A stretch of DNA of 58,533 nt, from positions 1 to 58,533 of the forward strand of contig PFUD01000136.1 in NCBI GenBank assembly GCA_002789915.1, read 5' to 3'. How positions within the stretch are numbered: position 1 is the first letter of the stretch; each line of letters opens with the position of its first letter. A program made the position numbers and the translations under genes. This DNA is from Comamonadaceae bacterium CG_4_9_14_3_um_filter_60_33 (lineage in GTDB: Bacteria; Pseudomonadota; Gammaproteobacteria; Burkholderiales; Burkholderiaceae_C). Of the stretch, positions 49,704 through 57,996 are shown piece by piece. Below the pieces are notes generated by a model, which saw only the letters and a list, made by a program, of their open reading frames with translations, did not search any database and was not told the DNA's origin.

Positions 49704-50809
49704 GGTGTTTGATTCCGCGGCTCGGCTGACGCGACCTTGACCAGTTTTTGCAGCAGCACCAGGATGTCGAGGTTGATGCGCTCGAGCCTCAGTGCGCTGT
49801 TTTCAAGGCGGCGCAGGCGCGCGTCGTATTGCTCGGCGCTGAGCGTTTCAATCCGGCCTGTCATCAGCTGTGCCGTGGCAGCGGGAAAGCGCAATGTGGC
49901 ATCGGACATATCGACGGCATTGGCAGATGACAGCTGCACGATGTCCGCCTCGATCTGTTCCGGAACACCGGCCGGGGCATGACTGGGCTTCGGATTGACT
50001 TCCTCGTCGAGCTCATTGGCCACCTCGGTCACTTCCGCCAGCCCGAAGCTGTCTTTTTCGCTCAGGAAACCCGACAGCAGCAAGCGGTCGGTGATCAGGT
50101 TGATGCGCCGGGGAATGCCCGCGCTGGCAGCATGAATGGCGTCGAAGGCGGGCGCATCAAAGCTGGGGCGCTCAGGGCTGGCGCCGGCACACTTCAGCCG
50201 GTGCGCAATGTAGCCCCGGGTTTCCGCCTGGTCCAGCGGGCCGATGTGGCAGGTGGCCGTGACGCGCTGGCGCAACTGCTGCATGCCGGGGCTTTGCAAA
50301 ATGGCTCTGAATTCGGGCTGCCCGACCAGAAACGTCTGCAACAAGGCTTGTTGACCCAACTGAAAGTTCGACAGCATGCGCAGTTCTTCGACGGCTCGGG
50401 CGGTGAGGTTCTGGGCCTCGTCAACGATCAGCAGGCAGCGCTTGCCTTGGGTGGTCTGGTTGACCAGAAACGCCTCCAGCGACATCAGCAACTCGGATTT
50501 GGCAACCTCTTTGGCGCGCACGCCAAAGGCTGAAGCCACCATGCGCAGCGTGTCTTCGGCGTCGAGCTGGGTGGTTACCAGATTGGCGGCGACGACCTTG
50601 CTGGCGTCAATGCTGTCGAGCAGGCCGCGCACTACCGTGGTTTTGCCGGCGCCCACCTCGCCGGTGATGACGATGAAGCCCTCGTTGCGCTGAACGCCAT
50701 ATTCCAGATACGCCTTGGCGCGCCGGTGCTGCTTGCTGGCGTAATAGAAAGCCGGATCAGGGTTGATCTGAAAAGGCTTGCAGCTCAGTCCGTAAAACGC
50801 TTCATACAT
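49700..50809 (-). CDS. XrtA-linked ExeA-type AAA ATPase
   Basis: The 369-residue protein starts MYEAFYGLSCKPFQINPDP, with Walker A GEVGAGKTT and Walker B LLIVDEAQNL, then the LEELRMLSNFQ-like sensor segment (VEELRMLSNFQ here). It matches the exosortase-associated ExeA/GspA-like ATPase family (TIGR03015). The C-terminal 100 residues are a variable region with a helical tail. Its role may be to support assembly or export of the polysaccharide through the envelope. It is three bases from the barrel gene upstream. Confidence 0.93.
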   Translation of the reverse strand: MYEAFYGLSCKPFQINPDPAFYYASKQHRRAKAYLEYGVQRNEGFIVITGEVGAGKTTVVRGLLDSIDASKVVAANLVTTQLDAEDTLRMVASAFGVRAKEVAKSELLMSLEAFLVNQTTQGKRCLLIVDEAQNLTARAVEELRMLSNFQLGQQALLQTFLVGQPEFRAILQSPGMQQLRQRVTATCHIGPLDQAETRGYIAHRLKCAGASPERPSFDAPAFDAIHAASAGIPRRINLITDRLLLSGFLSEKDSFGLAEVTEVANELDEEVNPKPSHAPAGVPEQIEADIVQLSSANAVDMSDATLRFPAATAQLMTGRIETLSAEQYDARLRRLENSALRLERINLDILVLLQKLVKVASAEPRNQTP

Positions 50810-50812
50810 GGA

Positions 50813-52342
50813 TCAAAACTGCATATTCAGACTGCCACGCAAGGCGGTCTCGGTGTAGGGACTGGCTTGGTTGTCGTACTTGTTGTGCGCCACGCTCACC
50901 GTTCCTGAGGCTCGTCTGCCGAACTTGGTCGAGAGGTTGACGCTCACCGAGGTAAGCGTTGACGCTTGCGCGCTGGTCGAGCCTGAGGTGTTTTGCCGTG
51001 ACAGCAGCATGCCGAGCGAGGCGTCCGGCGTGAGCCGGTGGCTGTAGTTGACGCTAAAGCCCTCTTGTGTAACCACGTCGTTGTTGGTCAGGCTGTCAAT
51101 GGCATTGGTGATGGTGTCTATGCGGCTGGTCTGGGTACGCGTCAGTAAAAAAGTCACGGTGTCACGCACACCGAGCAGGGCAAATGACAAGTCCTGGCGC
51201 CGCTGTTGTGAGGCTGCCGCGAGCAAAAACTCACCCACCACGCTGGCCGTGGGGCTGATGCCATAGGACTGCAGAAAATTGTTGACCAGTTGCGCCCGGG
51301 CGATGGGGTCTGACTCGATGCCGACAAACTGGGCGTCGAAAAGGTCAAAGGCCGTACCAACGCTGCCCAAACCGGCTTGATTGGGCGACGTAGTGACATC
51401 CTGCGAGTCGGTAAATCTCCAGACCGTACGCGCGCTGCGGTGCTCAAAGCTCAGGCTGTGGGTGTTGCCAAATGAGCGCCGACCGGTCAGGGCAGACAGC
51501 GTGGTGCGCTCCGAAGGCTGCCAGTTCAGGCCGACACTGCCGGTGTTGTAGTTGGTCTTTTCCAGACTGTCGTAATTGCTCGATTCGCGCCCCGCATTGG
51601 CCGACAGGTTGAGCTGGGGATTCACCCTGTAAGTCAGGCCAAGGCTCACATTGTCGGCTTCGGTATTGCGGCCTTCGTTAAAGTCCACCCGCTGGCGCGA
51701 TACCGCTGCCGTCCAGCCCAGATTGCCAAAGGCCGAGGCGTTTCTGAGGTTGACAGTGGCGTCGTTGTTGACCGTGTTGGCGCTGGCGTCGCTGCCGCTG
51801 ACCGCGTAGCTGTAGCGGGCATCATAAGACGCAAAGCGGCCAAGCTCGCCGCGCAGATAGGGCGAGACGCTGTAAGCGGTGTACTCGGCCTGGTTGCTGT
51901 TGACGGCCGTGTTGCTGTTGGACAGAGGGCCAAAAGGTGAAAGGGCTTGTTGTGTGATGCTGCCGGCAAAGTCGATGAAGGCACGGTTGTCCACCGCCTC
52001 AAAGGTGCCAAAGGTCGTCAGCGCGTTTTGGTTTTTGGCGTCCGAGGTGCCTTGTGCGTAGTTAACGTGGTTCAGCGCGTAATCAAAATAAGTTTTGAGG
52101 CGAGCGCTGTTGACGCTGACGTTCACACCCGGGGAAACTTCAGTGATTTGCTCGGACTTCCGGTCCGTGCTGCTCAGGTTGACGTTGTTGGTCAGGGTTT
52201 CGCTGACCGAAACCCGTGGCACCACCGTCACGGTTTGCGCGCACACGCTGGTTGACAAAACCAAAGCGGCCACAGCGAGCGCAACCGCACTTGCCTGGCG
52301 CGACTCAGGCGTGAAAGTTCGTCTGGCGCGCACTGGCTTCAT
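50813..52342 (-). CDS. XrtA-linked outer-membrane beta-barrel protein
   Basis: A 509-residue protein with a signal peptide ending SVCAQ, then many short alternating beta strands rich in Thr/Ser/Asn and a terminal Phe (GSLNMQF), as in outer-membrane barrels. It fits the PEP-CTERM-system family TIGR03016. It probably forms the outer-membrane pore or anchor for the polymer, since no other barrel is encoded in the operon. It overlaps the tyrosine-kinase gene by four bases. Confidence 0.9.
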   Translation of the reverse strand: MKPVRARRTFTPESRQASAVALAVAALVLSTSVCAQTVTVVPRVSVSETLTNNVNLSSTDRKSEQITEVSPGVNVSVNSARLKTYFDYALNHVNYAQGTSDAKNQNALTTFGTFEAVDNRAFIDFAGSITQQALSPFGPLSNSNTAVNSNQAEYTAYSVSPYLRGELGRFASYDARYSYAVSGSDASANTVNNDATVNLRNASAFGNLGWTAAVSRQRVDFNEGRNTEADNVSLGLTYRVNPQLNLSANAGRESSNYDSLEKTNYNTGSVGLNWQPSERTTLSALTGRRSFGNTHSLSFEHRSARTVWRFTDSQDVTTSPNQAGLGSVGTAFDLFDAQFVGIESDPIARAQLVNNFLQSYGISPTASVVGEFLLAAASQQRRQDLSFALLGVRDTVTFLLTRTQTSRIDTITNAIDSLTNNDVVTQEGFSVNYSHRLTPDASLGMLLSRQNTSGSTSAQASTLTSVSVNLSTKFGRRASGTVSVAHNKYDNQASPYTETALRGSLNMQF

Positions 52343-53229
52343 GCGGCCTTCTCTTGTCCGTAGCCATAGCCATAGCCACTCTCATAGCCATAGCCGTAGC
52401 CGTAGCCGCCCTTGAACAGGGAACTGCTGCGGTTGAGCAGCATTAACTTGACCGGGCACGACTCAATGGTTGAGAGCGCGCGTTTGACGTCAGACTGCAG
52501 CGTTTTGCCTGCATGCACCACCATCACAATCTGACCCATGTGGGTTGCCAGCACGCGCGACTCGGTGGTGATCAGCAGCGGCGGGGAATCAAACACAATG
52601 ATGCGATCTGGATAGCGCGCCGCAATCTCCTCCAGCAGCCTGACCATGGCATCGCTGGCCAGCAGTTCGGTGGCACGCGGGTGCGGTGTGCCGCTGGGCA
52701 AAATGCTGAGCTTTTCAACGTTGGTCTTGAGCAGGACAGACGACAAATCTTTGGTGTCATCGAGCACCAGGTCAAGCAGGCCGGGGCTGCCGGTGGGCAG
52801 CCCGAGCGCGCGCATCAGCGACGGCCGGGCCACGTCGGCATCGACCAGCAGCACGCTGTTGTCCAGTTCGGCGGCAATGCTCAGTGCCAGGTTGATTGAG
52901 GTAAACGTCTTGCCTTCCCCTGGCAAGGCGCTGGTCACCATGATCAGGTTGCCATTGGCGATCACCGAGGCGCCCCGGCCCATGGCATTCTTGATCAGCG
53001 GGCGCTTGATGACGCGGTATTGGTCGGCAATTTGAGAGCGCGATGCGCCGGGCACACCAATACCCATGGCAGCCAAAGTCTGCAGGTCGATATCGACCCG
53101 GCGTGACTCACTCTGTGTTGCCGCTGTTTTTGCCACGGTTCTGTCTGGTGGCGCCATTGCCGGCACATCGACACCGGCCTGGCGAAGTTGTTCCAGGCGC
53201 TTGGCTGCCTGTTCGATCAAGCTACTCAT
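52339..53229 (-). CDS. XrtA-linked tyrosine autokinase
   Basis: A 296-residue cytoplasmic BY-kinase: Walker A in ALPGEGKTFTSINL, Walker A' in VLLVDADVARPSL and Walker B in IIVFDSPPLL. The C-terminus is a run of Tyr-Gly pairs (about residues 270-291, twelve Tyr), the usual place of autophosphorylation but unusually regular. Its partner is the chain-length protein encoded just upstream. Phosphorylation cycles of such kinases set polymer length. No membrane segment is present, so it is the stand-alone form. Confidence 0.94.
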   Translation of the reverse strand: MSSLIEQAAKRLEQLRQAGVDVPAMAPPDRTVAKTAATQSESRRVDIDLQTLAAMGIGVPGASRSQIADQYRVIKRPLIKNAMGRGASVIANGNLIMVTSALPGEGKTFTSINLALSIAAELDNSVLLVDADVARPSLMRALGLPTGSPGLLDLVLDDTKDLSSVLLKTNVEKLSILPSGTPHPRATELLASDAMVRLLEEIAARYPDRIIVFDSPPLLITTESRVLATHMGQIVMVVHAGKTLQSDVKRALSTIESCPVKLMLLNRSSSLFKGGYGYGYGYESGYGYGYGQEKAA

Positions 53230-53236
53230 AGGTGAT

Positions 53237-54811
53237 TCATCCTGCTTGCCTGGTCAATAAAAACAGCGTCAGCATGCCCGCGCCGAACACGCCGACAAGG
53301 GCCGCAGTCGCGCCTGCAAACCTCTTCAACTCGGTTTTTCGGCGTTGCGCCTGGCCTTCATCCATCAGCATGGAAACCACGCCAAGCAGCGGCACACCCA
53401 GTGACTCGCTCATGGCTTGGGCATCGTAGAAGACGGCGCGCAACTGGCTCAGCACAAACGTCAGGCCCAGCCCGGCGGCCAGTCCGGCCAGCAAAGCCAG
53501 TGGCAACAGCAACAGCCGATTGGGCGCCACCGGTTTGGCAGATGCGCGTGGCGGGTCGATAACGCGAAAATCTGCCACCCCGGTCACGTTTTCAAGCTCG
53601 CCCGACATCGCTGCCGACTCGCGCCGCGACACCAGGTCGTTGTAGTTTTTCCTGTGAACCTCATAGTCGCGGTTCAGTTGGGCGTACTCGGCCTCCACTT
53701 GCGGCGCCGTCTTCATGGCCTCACGCGCGCGATTCACGCGGCGCTCGTACTCGGACACGCGGGCGCGCAGCGAGGCCACCTGTACCTCCGAGTTCGCCAT
53801 CACACGGCTGAGTTCCTGGTAGGCCAGGCTGTTGCCGCCAGCGGACGTCGGATTGGCCATGGCGATCTTGCGCAGCTCTTGCACTTCCTTGCGCTTGATC
53901 TCTTCAAGTTCCTTGATCATGCGCCGGGTGTTGACCACGTCGGGGTGCTGGTCGGTGAAACGCTGCAACAATGCGTCAAGGTTGCGTTGCTGAGCGTCAA
54001 TACGGCTGTCAATTTCAGGCGTGGCGATCGACATGGCCGACTCTTGCAGCAGACTGCGCGAGGTGATGTCGGCGCTTTGCGACTTTTCCACATCCATTTG
54101 CCGCCTGGCCGCATCACGCGCATTTTCTGCCTCGCGCAGCTCCAGGCGCGCCTGGCTGAGCTGCGCACTGACCGCGCCAAACTGGCCGGCCATGTCCTGG
54201 CCGTCGGCGGTCTGGAACTCGATGTTGCGCACCTTGTATTCCTTCAGGCGCTTTTCGGCTTCTTCGAGCTTGGCCACGTAGGTCTTGATCTGGTCGTCGA
54301 TGAATTTTCTGGCGGCTTCGGAGTCGTTGCGTGAGCTGCCCATGCTTGATTCAACAAAGATCGACACCAGCGACTGAACCACCTTTTGGGCTTTTTCGGG
54401 CTTCTGGTCGCGGAATGACAAGGTGTAGAGGTTGTCGCGCCCAAGGTTCTTGATTTCGACTGTTCTGGTGACTTGTTCAATCAAGGCCTCTCTGGCTCGA
54501 GGCGAGCTCACGCCCAGGTCAAGGTCAGCCATGCGGATCAGTTTTTCAACATTGGGTCGGCTGATCAGGGTACGGCTCAGCATGTTCACCTGCTGCTCCA
54601 CATTGGGCTGCACTGCCAGCCCGGCCATCAGCGGCTTCAGGATCGACTGGGTGTCGACAAAAATGCGCGCGCTGGCCTCATATTTGTCGGGCACCGACAG
54701 CACCATGACGGCGCCGGCAATGGTCACCACCCAAGCCGCCAGCAAACCCAGCCAGCGGTGCTTCCACATGCCGCGGGCGATGGTCGTAATTTGGCCAATC
54801 AGTTCATCCAT
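53237..54811 (-). CDS. XrtA-linked polysaccharide chain-length protein (Wzz type)
   Basis: A 524-residue inner-membrane protein with TM1 (about 17-37), a Wzz-type periplasmic region (YEASARIFVDTQSIL), a long coiled coil (about 165-400) and TM2 near residue 435-455, followed by a further hydrophobic segment at the C-terminus (about 500-518). It works with the tyrosine kinase to set chain length and links to the export lipoprotein. The coiled coil is longer than in classical Wzz, as usual for the TIGR03007 group. Confidence 0.93.
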   Translation of the reverse strand: MDELIGQITTIARGMWKHRWLGLLAAWVVTIAGAVMVLSVPDKYEASARIFVDTQSILKPLMAGLAVQPNVEQQVNMLSRTLISRPNVEKLIRMADLDLGVSSPRAREALIEQVTRTVEIKNLGRDNLYTLSFRDQKPEKAQKVVQSLVSIFVESSMGSSRNDSEAARKFIDDQIKTYVAKLEEAEKRLKEYKVRNIEFQTADGQDMAGQFGAVSAQLSQARLELREAENARDAARRQMDVEKSQSADITSRSLLQESAMSIATPEIDSRIDAQQRNLDALLQRFTDQHPDVVNTRRMIKELEEIKRKEVQELRKIAMANPTSAGGNSLAYQELSRVMANSEVQVASLRARVSEYERRVNRAREAMKTAPQVEAEYAQLNRDYEVHRKNYNDLVSRRESAAMSGELENVTGVADFRVIDPPRASAKPVAPNRLLLLPLALLAGLAAGLGLTFVLSQLRAVFYDAQAMSESLGVPLLGVVSMLMDEGQAQRRKTELKRFAGATAALVGVFGAGMLTLFLLTRQAG

Positions 54812-54883
54812 GATGGGTCATTCTTTTCGATCGGGGGCGCAACCATGCCGGGCCCGCAGCAGACAGTTCAACACGCGTAAAAA

Positions 54884-55519
54884 TCAAAACCAGCCTTGTG
54901 GAATGATCAACACGTCGCCTGGCTTCATTTCGACATTGGCCGAAATATCGCCGCGCTTGATCAGGTCCTTGATGCGCACCGAGTAGCGCTTGTCGCCCTC
55001 GGAGGCCCGTGTGATCGATGCGCCATTGCCGTCGGCAAAGTCGGTCAGGCCGCCCACCGCGATCATCACATCGAGCAGCGTCATGTTTTGCTTGTAGGGC
55101 AGGGCCTGAGGCGTGGCGGCTTCACCCACCACGCGAATTTGCTCGCTGTAGGGGCCGACAAAACTGGTGATGATCACGGTGACCACCGGGTCGCGCACCA
55201 GCTTGCCCAGCACCTGCTCCACCTCGCGGGCAATCTCGGTCGAGGTCTTGCCTTGCGCCACCAGCTCGTCCACCAGCGGCATGGTCACCTTGCCATCGGG
55301 GCGAACCGGCACCGACATCGACAACTCGGGGTTGCGCCACACGCTGATGTTCAGGGTGTCGCCCGGACCCACGATGTAGTTGTAGTCGGGCGTGGCCGCT
55401 GCGGCCGGGGCGGCAGGCAGGCTGGACGAGAAGTTGGCGCAAGCACCTAGCAAGCCTGCCATCAGCCCCATCAGGGCCAGGCGGGCGGCCAAATTAAATG
55501 TGGTGAAGTAACTTTTCAA
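54884..55519 (-). CDS. XrtA-linked polysaccharide export lipoprotein (Wza-like)
   Basis: A 211-residue lipoprotein with signal peptide and lipobox LLGAC. Then comes a Poly_export domain (YIVGPGDTLNISVWRNPEL, VTMPLVDELVAQGKT) and a SLBB domain (IRVVGEAATPQALPYKQNMTLLDVMIAVGGLTDFA). It is shorter than Wza, as usual in exosortase loci (TIGR03027). It is the first gene of the nine-gene minus-strand operon; the 165 bases upstream should hold the promoter. Confidence 0.94.
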   Translation of the reverse strand: MKSYFTTFNLAARLALMGLMAGLLGACANFSSSLPAAPAAAATPDYNYIVGPGDTLNISVWRNPELSMSVPVRPDGKVTMPLVDELVAQGKTSTEIAREVEQVLGKLVRDPVVTVIITSFVGPYSEQIRVVGEAATPQALPYKQNMTLLDVMIAVGGLTDFADGNGASITRASEGDKRYSVRIKDLIKRGDISANVEMKPGDVLIIPQGWF

Positions 55520-55684
55520 AGCGGATCCCCTTTACAGGCTGCAGGTAACTGAATGAGCGAGGAGAGAATATAGCCGATTTGGCTGGCTGGTCGGTTATCT
55601 ATGCCGCATAGCGGGACGCCTCACGCCTATTGATGCAAAAACGCGTCGCATTCAGGCATTCGCTAGGCCGCGCTGCTGGCAGGC

Positions 55685-55966
55685 TCATCGCCTTGCCGCG
55701 TTTTTGTACACGGCATTGCGCTCACGCTTGCCCACAGCCACCACGAGCACAATCAGCTCGGCATCGCGGACCTCATAAACCAGACGGTAGCCTACCGTGC
55801 GCAACTTGATCTTGTAACGATCTTTTTGCCCCGACAGTTTGGCGGCAGGAACATGCGGATTCAACAAGCGTTCAGTTAGCTTGCGCTTGAATTGTTGGCG
55901 AACGCCGCTGTCGAGCTGATGCCACTCGCGCAGGGCCTCCTCCTTGAATTTGAGGTTAAAGCTCAT
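55685..55966 (-). CDS. RelE/StbE-family toxin
   Basis: A 93-residue RelE/ParE-fold toxin, MSFNLKFKEEALREWHQLD, with the KLSGQKDRYKIKLRTVGYRLVYEVRDAELIVLVVAVGKRERNAVY core typical of RelE-type mRNA interferases; the basic and Tyr residues of the active region are kept. ATG 55966 overlaps the antitoxin end by 11 bases, which couples translation; a GTG at 55978 is possible. Ribosome-dependent mRNA cutting is the known activity of the family. Confidence 0.92.
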   Translation of the reverse strand: MSFNLKFKEEALREWHQLDSGVRQQFKRKLTERLLNPHVPAAKLSGQKDRYKIKLRTVGYRLVYEVRDAELIVLVVAVGKRERNAVYKNAARR

Positions 55967-56204
55967 CAAGTGAAACACTTATTTCAGCCTGCGCGGCTCG
56001 GGTATCGGCCAACTCATTCAACTCGATGTCCTCAAGCCGATCCATCAAGGCCTCGTAAGCCATGGCCGGCACACAATAAAAGGCGGGCTCATTGCGATTG
56101 AGGATCACCACTGGAAAGCCCTCGCCAGCCGCCACCGTGCCCATGGGGTCTTTCTTTAATTCAGATACGCTGGCTGCCGTGTCAGCTAGAACCAGATGTG
56201 CCAT
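55956..56204 (-). CDS. Phd/YefM-type (StbD-like) antitoxin
   Basis: An 82-residue antitoxin: SVSELKKDPMGTVAAGEGFPVVILNRNEPAFYCVPA is the Phd/YefM/StbD DNA-binding domain, and the acidic helix MDRLEDIELNELADT is the toxin-binding part. AGGAGA precedes its ATG. It comes before the toxin gene, the normal order, and should repress the pair through the inverted repeat at 56215-56246. Confidence 0.92.
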   Translation of the reverse strand: MAHLVLADTAASVSELKKDPMGTVAAGEGFPVVILNRNEPAFYCVPAMAYEALMDRLEDIELNELADTRAAQAEISVSLDEL

Positions 56205-56214
56205 GTCACTCTCC

Positions 56215-56246
56215 TAGTGCTTTTAAAGGTGCTAATAATAGCACTA
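56215..56246 (-). promoter_or_regulatory. Operator-like inverted repeat of the StbD-StbE pair
   Basis: TAGTGCT (56215-56221) and AGCACTA (56240-56246) form a perfect seven-base inverted repeat directly upstream of the antitoxin start at 56204, with a further ggtgct between. Position and symmetry fit the autoregulatory operator that antitoxins of this family bind. Confidence 0.5.
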
Positions 56247-56258
56247 TACAGGTATGCT

Positions 56259-57089
56259 TCATTCTGCTCTTTGCGCCATATCGCCACCGGCTCCATCCAC
56301 GCCACCATTATTTGATTTCCGATTCAGCTCACGAATAAGAGCTGCCTCAGGATGGCAGTTGAGCAAAAACTCAAGCATTTCAGTGGCATTTTTAGACAAA
56401 TAAAACCTGACCATGTTGTCATTGAATTCATATGCTTTGGCGGCAGGGACGCTGATTGCATCAATGCCAGCGGACATCAGAATGCCATTCATCATGAACC
56501 TGGATGTGCGCTTGTTGCCATCAAAAAAGAATTGCTGCAATGCGCCAAACAGAAAAAAGGCCGTAGCCCTCTCGAAAGGCTGTTGCACTTCTCGCTCAAG
56601 TGCTTGCAGACCGCTTGCAAAAACGCGATTCAACTCTGGGGCATTGGCAACAGTTGGCAGGGGTGTGTATCGCCCATGCTCCCCCAAACCAACATCTGGC
56701 GTGTAATGTGTCTCTTTTCCCTCGCCTCGGAAGCGCCCCCACTCCAAAGCTTCATTGCGGGCAACGAGGCCATGCAGATCGGTGAAAGTGGCTTTGTCCA
56801 AAGAAAACCTGCCAGCCTTGACGAGCGACAAAAGGTGCTTGGCGGCTTCCGCCAGATTGAGGATTTGCTCTTGGTCCGAGAGCTTACGTCCGCCAATGGT
56901 CACACCATCGAGCAGCGTCTTGACCTCGGGGAAGGTGAATGGATTGCCTTCAAGCACCGATGCATCCCACACGAACTCCGGCAGCATGCGATGAAAGCGA
57001 AAGGCCACCCGCTCAATTGAGTGAGTGGGCACCACATGAGGCACGGCTGACCTGTCCCAATGGAATCCAAGTGCATAAAAGAGTGTCAT
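56259..57089 (-). CDS. Fic-family protein with altered active site
   Basis: The 276-residue Fic-domain protein has a class II-like N-terminal region (DASVLEGNPFTFPEVKTLL, near the inhibitory S/TxxxEG/N motif but with Ala at the first position) and the Fic core. The catalytic motif reads QFFFDGNKRTSRF, so the His of HxFxDGNxxR is Gln while Phe, Asp, Gly, Asn and Arg are kept. Loss of the His would be expected to abolish normal AMP transfer. ATG 57089 is chosen because AAGGA lies just upstream. It is between two toxin-antitoxin pairs. Confidence 0.85.
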   Translation of the reverse strand: MTLFYALGFHWDRSAVPHVVPTHSIERVAFRFHRMLPEFVWDASVLEGNPFTFPEVKTLLDGVTIGGRKLSDQEQILNLAEAAKHLLSLVKAGRFSLDKATFTDLHGLVARNEALEWGRFRGEGKETHYTPDVGLGEHGRYTPLPTVANAPELNRVFASGLQALEREVQQPFERATAFFLFGALQQFFFDGNKRTSRFMMNGILMSAGIDAISVPAAKAYEFNDNMVRFYLSKNATEMLEFLLNCHPEAALIRELNRKSNNGGVDGAGGDMAQRAE

Positions 57090-57190
57090 ATTTTTCCTTG
57101 TAACCACAATGCAATCTGCCCTGTCGCGCTACGCTCAATTGCACAACAGTACCAAATGAAGGTGAACCAGGCCGTGGCCCAAGATGCCGG

Positions 57191-57571
57191 TTACTGACAC
57201 CCTGATTGGTAGTTGTCACTGCAAAATCTGCTCAAAAGATGGGCAAGCTGTGGGATATGATTTTTGACTGTGGTCCAGACAATCGTAGGATCGACACGAA
57301 AATACTCATGCGTCAGGACAATCCGCATTTCGTAGGCGTCCCGGAGCTGTTGCCAAATTTCCTGGTGGTTTTGCTCGATGGTGGGGTCAAGCCCCATTAT
57401 TCTGTTGGCAGCTTCGCCAATGACAATGATGCTTTCAATGACGGCTCTCTGGGTCTTTCCGTCGGCCAAGAACTGCTCTTCAGTCAGGTTGCCAATATCC
57501 AGATTGATATTGTCCACCGCTTCCAGCATGTGCTGGATTCGGTCCGGAACACGCAGCTGTTTTTTGTTCAT
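57191..57571 (-). CDS. hepT: HepT-type toxin (HEPN RNase)
   Basis: A 126-residue all-helical HEPN protein. The RNase motif Rx4HxY is present as RIVLTHEY. It belongs to the HepT-MntA module: HepT cuts RNA, and MntA blocks it by adding AMP units to the Tyr of this motif. Its start overlaps the mntA stop by four bases, the usual order of this pair. Confidence 0.93.
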   Translation of the reverse strand: MNKKQLRVPDRIQHMLEAVDNINLDIGNLTEEQFLADGKTQRAVIESIIVIGEAANRIMGLDPTIEQNHQEIWQQLRDAYEMRIVLTHEYFRVDPTIVWTTVKNHIPQLAHLLSRFCSDNYQSGCQ

Positions 57572-57861
57572 ACTGGAAGGGCTTCACGAAGCACTACAGC
57601 CCGAAACTTTTCATGCAACGAAAGTGGCGTTTGAATATCAACCCTGACGCTGAGGATTTGCTCAATTTCACGGCGCATTCTGACCAGGCTCACAAGCGAA
57701 GTTTTGCCTGGAATCGGGTCGATCAATATATCAATGTCGCTGTCGGCTGTGTCATCGCCATGCAGCACCGAGCCAAATATGCGCGGGTTGCACGCCTGGT
57801 TACGCTCGACTGCATGCCGTACGGCTTCACGATGCAAATGTAGTGAGTCTGAGGGTTTCAT
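57568..57861 (-). CDS. mntA: MntA minimal nucleotidyltransferase antitoxin
   Basis: A 97-residue minimal nucleotidyltransferase with the GSx10DxD motif (GSVLHGDDTADSDIDIL) and the later Asp in VRVDIQTP. Start MKPSDSLHLHREAV at 57861 gives the family length and beginning; an in-frame start at 57939 would add 26 residues. Forms the antitoxin of the HepT pair and overlaps hepT by four bases. Confidence 0.92.
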   Translation of the reverse strand: MKPSDSLHLHREAVRHAVERNQACNPRIFGSVLHGDDTADSDIDILIDPIPGKTSLVSLVRMRREIEQILSVRVDIQTPLSLHEKFRAVVLREALPV

Positions 57862-57996
57862 CTGGAACAAATCAACGGCTGTTGTGGGTGGCACGAGTCC
57901 AGCGGCTTCAGTAAGACATCGATCCGACATGCTGAGCATTCATGCTGGTATTTTCTCTAACTTAAGTTTACCCCGGCGCCGTCAAGATTTTTTGAC

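Noticed and set aside
52345-52420. Short regular repeats resembling a mini-CRISPR or VNTR
   Set aside because: They are in-frame Tyr-Gly codon repeats of the tyrosine kinase; there are no spacers or long direct repeats.
53417-54334. Plus-strand frame of 305 codons opposite the chain-length gene
   Set aside because: Skewed His/Arg/Gly composition typical of an antisense frame; the minus strand encodes a complete Wzz-type protein.
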